Source of the DNA: Pseudarthrobacter sp. W1I19
GTDB lineage: Bacteria; Actinomycetota; Actinomycetes; Actinomycetales; Micrococcaceae
Direction of reading: 5' to 3'
Assembly: GCF_030817835.1 (NCBI RefSeq)
Contig: NZ_JAUSZR010000001.1
Span: forward strand, 4,588,001 to 4,652,000
Length of the DNA stretch: 64,000 bases
Part shown: piece after piece, positions 58,871 through 64,000 of the stretch
Layout: each line of letters begins with the position of its first letter
How positions within the stretch are numbered: position 1 is the first letter of the stretch
Notes under the pieces: generated by a model
The model's input: the letters and a program-made list of their open reading frames with translations, nothing else
Database searches by the model: none
What the model was told of the DNA's origin: nothing
Made by a program: the position numbers and the translations under genes

Positions 58871-59150
58871 CATTTCGGTGGTGCTTCCCAGCATCCTGCA
58901 GCCACTGGCCGGCGGGCAGTCCGTTCTGACTGCGCCCGCCGACGGGCCCGTGTCCGTGGGAAAACTGCTGGATTCCGTCACTGCCGACTTCGCCGTGCTG
59001 GCCAGGCGGCTCCGCGACGAGACGGGAGCCTTGCGGCGGTTTGTGAATGTCTACGTGGATGGTGACGAGGTGCGTCGGCTGCAGGGCCTGGACACTGAAG
59101 TGGCGCCGGGCCAGGAGGTTCTGGTCATCCAGTCAGTGGCCGGCGGCTGA
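58863..59150 (+). CDS. MoaD/ThiS family sulfur-carrier protein
   Basis: 95 aa from GTG 58863. It has the ubiquitin-like fold pattern (SVGKLLDSVTADFAVLARRLRDE, RRFVNVYVDGDEVRRLQGLDTEV, GQEVLVIQSVAGG) and ends in Gly-Gly, the site that is adenylated and thiocarboxylated in MoaD and ThiS. The gene overlaps the BNR-repeat gene by 8 bases. No MoeB/ThiF-type E1 enzyme or MoaE lies beside it. The role is unknown: sulfur donor or protein modifier are both possible. Confidence 0.88.
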   Translation: MPDISVVLPSILQPLAGGQSVLTAPADGPVSVGKLLDSVTADFAVLARRLRDETGALRRFVNVYVDGDEVRRLQGLDTEVAPGQEVLVIQSVAGG

Positions 59151-59250
59151 CACCATGCCGGGGACGCGCAGGGTTCGCACGCTGCGGGCAGTCCTTACTG
59201 ACTACACCCGCTGCCGCGGCCTGCTTCTCCGGCGCTGCCGGGAGTCCGGC

Positions 59251-59487
59251 TCAGGCAACCCGCCATACGCTGCATTCGTCCGTGTTGATTGCTTTGCGCA
59301 GGCCGGTAATCCTGTCCTGGATCCACACCACACCGATTCCCGGCGCTGTTTCCTGGACCCTGCCCCGGCGGATCACTACGTCATCGTAGGAAGGGCCAAC
59401 CGAGAGGCGGGCTTCAATTTCATCGCCGCGGCGGAGCTGGTCCAATGTGCGGACCCGGGTTACATGGGCTGCTGCTTTCTTCAACAT
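59251..59487 (-). CDS. Small hypothetical protein
   Basis: 78 aa from ATG 59487, preceded by AGGAGG seven bases upstream, which strongly supports this start. The sequence has VTRVRTLDQLRRGDEIEARL and a short beta-rich pattern (DVVIRRGRVQETAPGIGVVWIQD), like a small SH3- or SPT-type barrel. I do not recognise the family. It converges with the MoaD-like gene. Confidence 0.7.
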   Translation of the reverse strand: MLKKAAAHVTRVRTLDQLRRGDEIEARLSVGPSYDDVVIRRGRVQETAPGIGVVWIQDRITGLRKAINTDECSVWRVA

Positions 59488-59623
59488 GGCGGGACCTCCT
59501 GGCTGGAGCTGGTGCCGGCTCTTGCCTGCACTACCAGTGTGGAGGGGCAATGTTGCGCCCTGGTTTCCTGATGGTTAGGCGCGGGTTAGTTCTTTGGGCC
59601 GGAGCTGTTTCCTGCCAATGGCG

Positions 59624-60850
59624 CTACGCTGCCTCGCGGTTCCGGTAGGCGGCGAGGAACGTTGAGATCCGCCGGACGGCTTCCTCGATGTCCAGGACGG
59701 ACGGGAGGATCACAAACCGGAAGTGGTCCGGGGTGGGCCAGTTGAACGCCGAGCCGTGGGATACCAGGATCTTCTGGTCCCTCAACAGGTCCAGCACAAA
59801 CTGCTCGTCGCTGGCGATCGGATAGAGCTCAGGATCCAGCCGGGGAAACAGGTACATGGCCCCCTCCGCGGGCACACAGGTGATGCCCGGAATGGCGGTC
59901 AGCAGCTTGTGCGCAAGGTCGCGCTGTTCCCGGAGGCGGCCCCCGGGGCGCACCAGCGCCTCGATGCTCTGGTAGCCGCCCAGGCAGGTCTGGATGGCAT
60001 GCTGGGCAGGAACGTTGGGGCACAACCTCAGGGATGCCAGCAGTTCCAGGCCCTCGCGGTACGCGGCTGTGGCGGCCAGGGGCCCGGTGACGGCAACCCA
60101 CCCGGCGCGGTAGCCGGGCATCCGGTAGGCCTTGGACAAGCCGCTGAATGTCAGGCAGCAGATATCCTCCGCCACGGCCGCCGTATGGATGTGCACGGCA
60201 TCCCCGTAAAGCACCTTCTCGTAGATTTCGTCCGAGAAGAGGACCAGGTTGTGCTTCCGGGCCAGGGCGGCGAACTGTTCCAGGATGTGGCGGGGGTAGA
60301 CGGCTCCGGTGGGGTTGTTCGGGTTGATGATCACGATGCCCTTGGTCCGGCTGGTGATCTTTGCCTCGACATCGGCCATGTCCGGCCACCAGTTCTCGGC
60401 CTCGTCACACAGGTAATGGACGGGCGTTCCGCCGGTGAGGGTCACCGCCGCCGTCCACAGCGGGTAATCCGGTGCCGGGACGAGGATTTCGTCGCCGTTC
60501 TCCATAAAGGCCTGCAGGCACATGGAAATCAGTTCGCTGACCCCATTGCCAATAAAAATGTCCTCCACGCCGATCTGCATCAGGCCGCGGGTCTGGTAGT
60601 ACTGCGAGATGGCGGTCCGGGCAGAAAAGATCCCCTTGGAATCGCTGTAGCCCTGCGCGCCCCGCAGGTGGTGGATCATGTCCACCACAACCGATTCCGG
60701 CGTCTCCAGGCCGAACGGCGCCGTATCGCCGAGGTTCATCTTCAGGATCCGGTGGCCCTCTGCCTCCATGTTCTTGGCCGCCTGGAGGATCGGCCCGCGA
60801 AGTTCGTACCGGACGTTCTGGAGTTTGCTGGAATGTTGCATGGCGCGCAT
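59624..60850 (-). CDS. Class I/II aminotransferase (AlaT-like)
   Basis: 408 aa from ATG 60850; 60841 is another choice. PLP fold type I motifs: NLGDTAPFGLETPESV, YSDSKGIFSARTAI, GNGVSELI, DYPLWTAAV, IINPNNPTGAVYP, and SGLSKAYRMPGYRAGW with the Schiff-base Lys. The HFRFVILP segment carries the substrate-carboxylate Arg. AlaT-type enzymes make alanine from pyruvate and glutamate. It lies 40 bases downstream of the GH13 gene, on the same strand. Confidence 0.92.
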   Translation of the reverse strand: MRAMQHSSKLQNVRYELRGPILQAAKNMEAEGHRILKMNLGDTAPFGLETPESVVVDMIHHLRGAQGYSDSKGIFSARTAISQYYQTRGLMQIGVEDIFIGNGVSELISMCLQAFMENGDEILVPAPDYPLWTAAVTLTGGTPVHYLCDEAENWWPDMADVEAKITSRTKGIVIINPNNPTGAVYPRHILEQFAALARKHNLVLFSDEIYEKVLYGDAVHIHTAAVAEDICCLTFSGLSKAYRMPGYRAGWVAVTGPLAATAAYREGLELLASLRLCPNVPAQHAIQTCLGGYQSIEALVRPGGRLREQRDLAHKLLTAIPGITCVPAEGAMYLFPRLDPELYPIASDEQFVLDLLRDQKILVSHGSAFNWPTPDHFRFVILPSVLDIEEAVRRISTFLAAYRNREAA

Positions 60851-60890
60851 GGTTGATCTTTTCACAAACGCCCGCGTCCGGTGCTCCCGG

Positions 60891-62586
60891 TTACGGTGCC
60901 AGCCGGTCACCCTTCCTGTGCACCCGCAGCCAGCGGAAACCGTAACGGCCCAGCTCCACCGTGAAGCCGCCGTCGGGCTCCAACGGCACGCTGCCGCCGT
61001 CGAACACGTCCAGCAGGGCCGCGTCCTTAAAAGCCTGCGCCGGTCCATCTTCGGGGCCGGCCTTGGCACTAACCTTCACCGGATCTTCCCCCAGGTTGTG
61101 CAGCAGCACCAGCAGGCCGCCGTCCGAGCTGCAGGTATGCGCAAAGACCGCAGGCTCCGGCTGGTCGATGACGGCGAAGCTGCCCCACCCCAGCTCCGCG
61201 TTCTCCCTGTACCGCAGGATCAGGGTGGCCATGAAGTTGAACAGGGAAGCCGGGTCCCGCCTGGCAGCGGCCGCGTTGATTTGTTCCGGGCCGTACTCTC
61301 CCCGGGCCAGGGGAACGGCCAGGTCCGCCGCCTTTGCCGTGGAAAAGCCCCCGTTTTTCCCGTCGCTCCATTGCATAGGGGTGCGCACCGCGGCCCTGCT
61401 CTTGAGCCGGAGGTCCTCACCCATGCCGATCTCCTCCCCGTAGAACAGCACCGGGGTACCGGGCAGGGAGAACATCAGTGAGTACACCATCCGCAGGCGT
61501 TCCTGGTCGCCGTCGAGCATCGGGGGAAGCCGGCGGCGCAGGCCGCGCCCGTAGACCTGCATGTTCTTCGCGGGCCCAAAGGCGGCAAAAACCTCCCCGC
61601 GCTCGCCGTCGGTGAGTTTGTCCAGGGTGAGTTCGTCATGGTTGCGCACGAACATGGCCCACTGGTTGTCCGGGTGCAGCTGCGGGCGGCTCTTGAGGGT
61701 CTCCGCCAGGGGCCGCGCATCCTCCCGGGCGAGCGAGAGGTAGAGGTGCTGCATGGATAGGAAGTCGAACTGCATGTTCAGTTCGTTGCCTTCCGGGCCG
61801 CCGAAGTACTCCAGCTGTTCCTTGTACGGCAGGTTCACCTCGCCCAGCAGCACCGCGCTGCCGTTGCGGCGGTTCGCGAAGCTCCGCAAGGCTGCCAGGT
61901 AGCCATGCGGATCGAGGTTGGCGGCCTCGTCCTTGGGCTGGCCGCGGGTTTCGAGGAAGAAGGGCACGGCGTCCAGCCGGAAAACCGTCCAGCCCCAGTT
62001 CCAGCCACAGGCCCATGGCCTTGGCAATCTCGTTGCGTACGCCGGGGTTGGTGACGTTCAGGTCCGGCTGGTGTTTGGCGAACATGTGCAGGTACCACTC
62101 GCCCGTGGCGTCATCCTTGTTCCACAGGGAGGTCTCCTCGCCGGGGAACACCACCTCCGAGGACGTGTCCGGGGGAGTGTCGCTCCGCCACACGTAGTAG
62201 TCCCGGTACTTGTTGTCCTTGGACTTCCGGGCTTCGACGAACCAGGGGTGCTGGTCCGAGGTGTGGTTCACCACGAAGTCGGCGATGACCCGCATGCCGC
62301 GGTCCCTGGCGGCCCGGATAAACTCCACCAGGTCGCCCATGGTGCCCAGCCGGGGGTCAACCGTGAAGAAATCGGTGACGTCGTAGCCGTCGTCCCGGTC
62401 CGGCGACGGGTAGAACGGCATCAGCCAGATGCAGGTGACGCCCAGGGCTGCCAGGTAGTCCACGCGCTGGGTCAGGCCGGCAAAATCGCCGCAGCCATCG
62501 CCGTCGTCGTCAAAGAATGTCTCCACGTCCAGGCAGTAGATCACCGCGTTCTTCCACCAGAGATCAGAAGTTTCGGCGAGCCTCAT
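60891..62586 (-). pseudogene. GH13 alpha-amylase/trehalose synthase-like gene, one-base frameshift
   Basis: The gene starts at ATG 62586 (ATGA overlap with the oxidoreductase stop) and would encode about 564 aa. It reads in one frame to the catalytic region and in another afterwards. Before the break come WWKNAVIYCLDVETFFDDDGDG, MPFYPSPDRDDGYDVTDF and DFVVNHTS (region I). After it come RLDAVPFFLE (nucleophile Asp), LLGEVNLP (acid Glu), FVRNHDEL (transition-state Asp) and FSLPGTPVLFYGEEIGMG. The break is at the run of four A on the plus strand, 61981-61984; three would restore GFRLDAV. So the gene is either broken or there is a homopolymer error. Everything else is intact. Confidence 0.85.
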
Positions 62587-63611
62587 GCCGTCACGTCCGA
62601 CGCCGGTTCCGCACCGGCCGCCGCAAGCTGCGGGACTGCCGGGGTGCTGCTGCCGGGCGTGCGCAGTTGCGGCAGCACCTCCGCGGCAAACGTGTCGATG
62701 AACGGTGCCTGCTCCTGGCCAACAAAGTGCAGGTAGAGCTCGTCGAAGCCCAGGTCCGCGTAGCCGCCCAGCCACTCCACGTGCCGGTCCAGGCTTGCCG
62801 AAACGTTGACCGTTGTGCGGACCTGCTCCGCCGTCACGTGTTCGCCCACGGCGTCGAAATGCCCGGCCGTGGGCAGGTCCCAGGGAATGGGCGGAGGATA
62901 GGTGTTGGTCCGCCACTGGTCCAGGGCCACCGCCACCGCCTCGTCCTCGCTCCCGGCCCAGGACAAATGGACCTGCAGGACAGCCTTGCCCGTCCCGCCG
63001 TTGTCCCGGTAGGCGGCGAGCATCTCCCTGAGGGTGGCGGCGGGCTGGTTCACGGTGACCAGGCCGTCCGCCCAGGCCGCCGCACGCCGGGCGGTATCCA
63101 CGCTGACGGCCGGCGCGATCAGCGGCGGCGGGGTCTCCGGGACGTCCCAGATCCGTGCCTGCTCCACTGTCACCAGGCCGCGGTGGGTGACTTCCTCGCC
63201 GCGGTGCAGCCGCCGGATCACCTCCACGCACTCCTCCAGCCGGCGCTGGCGCACGTCCTTGGCCGGCCAGCCGTCACCGGTGATGTGCTCGTTCATGTTC
63301 TCGCCGCTGCCGGGCGCGAACCAGAAGCGGCCCGGAAACATGCTGGCGAGGGTGGCGGACGCGTGGGCGATGATGGCCGGGTGGTACCGCTGGCCGGGTG
63401 CGGTCACCACGCCGAACCGGAGACCGGTGGTGGCCAGCGCGGCCCCCAGCCAGGACCAAGCGAAGCCGGAGTGTCCCTGCGCAGACCACGGCTCGAAGTG
63501 GTCCGAGCACATGGCCGCATCAAAGCCCGCACGTTCCGCGTGCTGGACGTCCTTGAGCAGCTGGCCCGGGCTGATCTGTTCGTGGGAAGCGTGGAAGCCG
63601 ACAGTAACCAT
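62583..63611 (-). CDS. LLM class flavin-dependent oxidoreductase
   Basis: 342 aa. The luciferase-like TIM-barrel shows VGFHASHEQISPGQLLKDVQHAERAGFDAAMCSDHFEPW, LRFGVVTAPGQRYHP, MFPGRFWFAPGSGENMNEH and APAVSVDTARRAAAWADGLV. It fits the TIGR03885-type subgroup (putative FMN-dependent, non-F420), as I recall it. The substrate is not known. Its stop overlaps the GH13 start by 4 bases, so the two were one operon. The last about 20 residues are low-complexity Ala/Pro/Ser. Confidence 0.85.
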   Translation of the reverse strand: MVTVGFHASHEQISPGQLLKDVQHAERAGFDAAMCSDHFEPWSAQGHSGFAWSWLGAALATTGLRFGVVTAPGQRYHPAIIAHASATLASMFPGRFWFAPGSGENMNEHITGDGWPAKDVRQRRLEECVEVIRRLHRGEEVTHRGLVTVEQARIWDVPETPPPLIAPAVSVDTARRAAAWADGLVTVNQPAATLREMLAAYRDNGGTGKAVLQVHLSWAGSEDEAVAVALDQWRTNTYPPPIPWDLPTAGHFDAVGEHVTAEQVRTTVNVSASLDRHVEWLGGYADLGFDELYLHFVGQEQAPFIDTFAAEVLPQLRTPGSSTPAVPQLAAAGAEPASDVTA

Positions 63612-63782
63612 CGTTAATCTTTACCCGTCCGGCGTGTGCTGTGTCGAGGGCTTCCCTCCGGTGGCAAGCCCCGCGGGGATGTGTTGACGGCGGGCCGGCA
63701 CTTGTCAGATAAGTTTGTAACTTGTAACACTGCGCTCGCCGTGAGCCTGCGCAGGCGGCGGAACGGGAAGGAAGTACCACTT

Positions 63783-64000
63783 GTGGGCGGTGTGCTGATC
63801 GGGCTGGCGGTGATCGGCGTCGTCATAGCAGTGGGCTACATTGCCGCACGGTGCGGGCTGGGCGGGGAGGCAACTGTCTCGGCGCTGACCCGCACGGCCT
63901 TCTTCATCACCAATCCGGTGCTGCTCTTTACGGTGGTCCTGGACTCGGACCTCACCGTGGTGTTTTCCGCCTACGTTCCGCTGGCCCTGATCACGGCGGC
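63783..64000 (+). CDS. AEC family transporter, N-terminal part (partial)
   Basis: 72 codons are visible from GTG 63783, which follows GGGAAGGAAG; the rest is beyond the window. Three hydrophobic segments appear: VLIGLAVIGVVIAVGYIAARCG, ALTRTAFFITNPVLLFTVVLDS and VFSAYVPLALITA. The FFITNPVLLF motif is typical of auxin-efflux-carrier-like transporters, which move organic acids or malonate. It is divergent from the LLM oxidoreductase gene. Confidence 0.75.
   Translation, partial: MGGVLIGLAVIGVVIAVGYIAARCGLGGEATVSALTRTAFFITNPVLLFTVVLDSDLTVVFSAYVPLALITA

Noticed and set aside
62587..63231. Extension of the first GH13 half upstream of 62586
   Set aside because: It runs antisense-frame through the LLM oxidoreductase gene and has Gly/Arg-rich shadow composition; ATG 62586 has the normal GH13 N-terminus and a 4-bp overlap with the upstream stop.
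1..64000. tRNA, rRNA, CRISPR arrays, prophage or insertion sequences
   Set aside because: None was found: no cloverleaf-like segments, no regularly spaced repeats, no transposase, integrase or phage structural genes among the translated frames.

Overview
The window reads as chromosomal DNA of a high-GC actinobacterium of the Micrococcaceae, most like Arthrobacter or Pseudarthrobacter. The basis is dense GC-rich coding, GTG and TTG starts beside strong AGGAGG sites, a DnaB with the usual actinobacterial motifs, a CsoR-CopZ-CopA copper operon, a class F-like sortase, a WXG100 protein and a large exopolysaccharide locus. Gene names come from motifs read in the translations; no database search was run. 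No tRNA, rRNA, CRISPR array, insertion sequence or prophage was seen.

Layout. 1-3164: end of a sensor kinase with its NarL-type regulator, an exported intradiol dioxygenase and an M18 aminopeptidase. 3165-29142: an exopolysaccharide locus. A structured leader precedes a three-domain glycosyltransferase (3457-6189), then a giant secreted multidomain protein (6313-11310) and a secreted glycosidase-like protein. A plus-strand Wzy-Wzz-GT2 set (12966-16466) faces a minus-strand operon that runs from the initiating sugar-phosphate transferase (26294) through sugar-nucleotide genes (oxidoreductase, epimerase, two aminotransferases, acetyltransferase) to a Wzx-like flippase and a GT4 enzyme, mostly joined by 4-bp overlaps. 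A large LuxR-type ATPase regulator flanks it. 29584-41357: an amino acid permease, the rpsF-ssb-rpsR-rplI operon, a PhzF protein, an FMN reductase, a secreted beta-propeller protein, two small membrane proteins, and dnaB preceded by a cluster of DnaA-box-like sites. 41492-46705: a single-chain rhamnogalacturonan acetylesterase plus lyase with LacI-type operators, and a DoxX protein. 46809-51792: MATE and EamA transporters, small membrane proteins, a CGNR regulator, an orphan WXG100 protein and a DUF2277 protein. 51796-57225: copper operon, universal stress protein, and a sortase next to a surface protein lacking LPXTG. 57503-64000: a BNR-repeat protein coupled to a MoaD/ThiS protein, an aminotransferase, a GH13 gene broken by one base, an LLM flavin oxidoreductase and the start of an AEC transporter.

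How the genes fit together. The exopolysaccharide genes cover all steps of a Wzx/Wzy pathway: priming on undecaprenyl phosphate, sugar-nucleotide modification, glycosyl transfer, flipping, polymerisation and length control. They also encode two exported proteins that may bind or trim the polymer. The pectin-active fusion, the secreted propeller protein and the GH13 gene suggest a soil or plant-litter life.

Best candidates for undescribed biology: the sortase/surface-protein pair with a non-canonical signal and an altered active site; the pseudoknot-like leader with two mutually exclusive pairings before the three-domain glycosyltransferase; the DnaA-box cluster upstream of dnaB; the BNR-MoaD coupled pair; and the membrane-anchored L7/L12-like protein.
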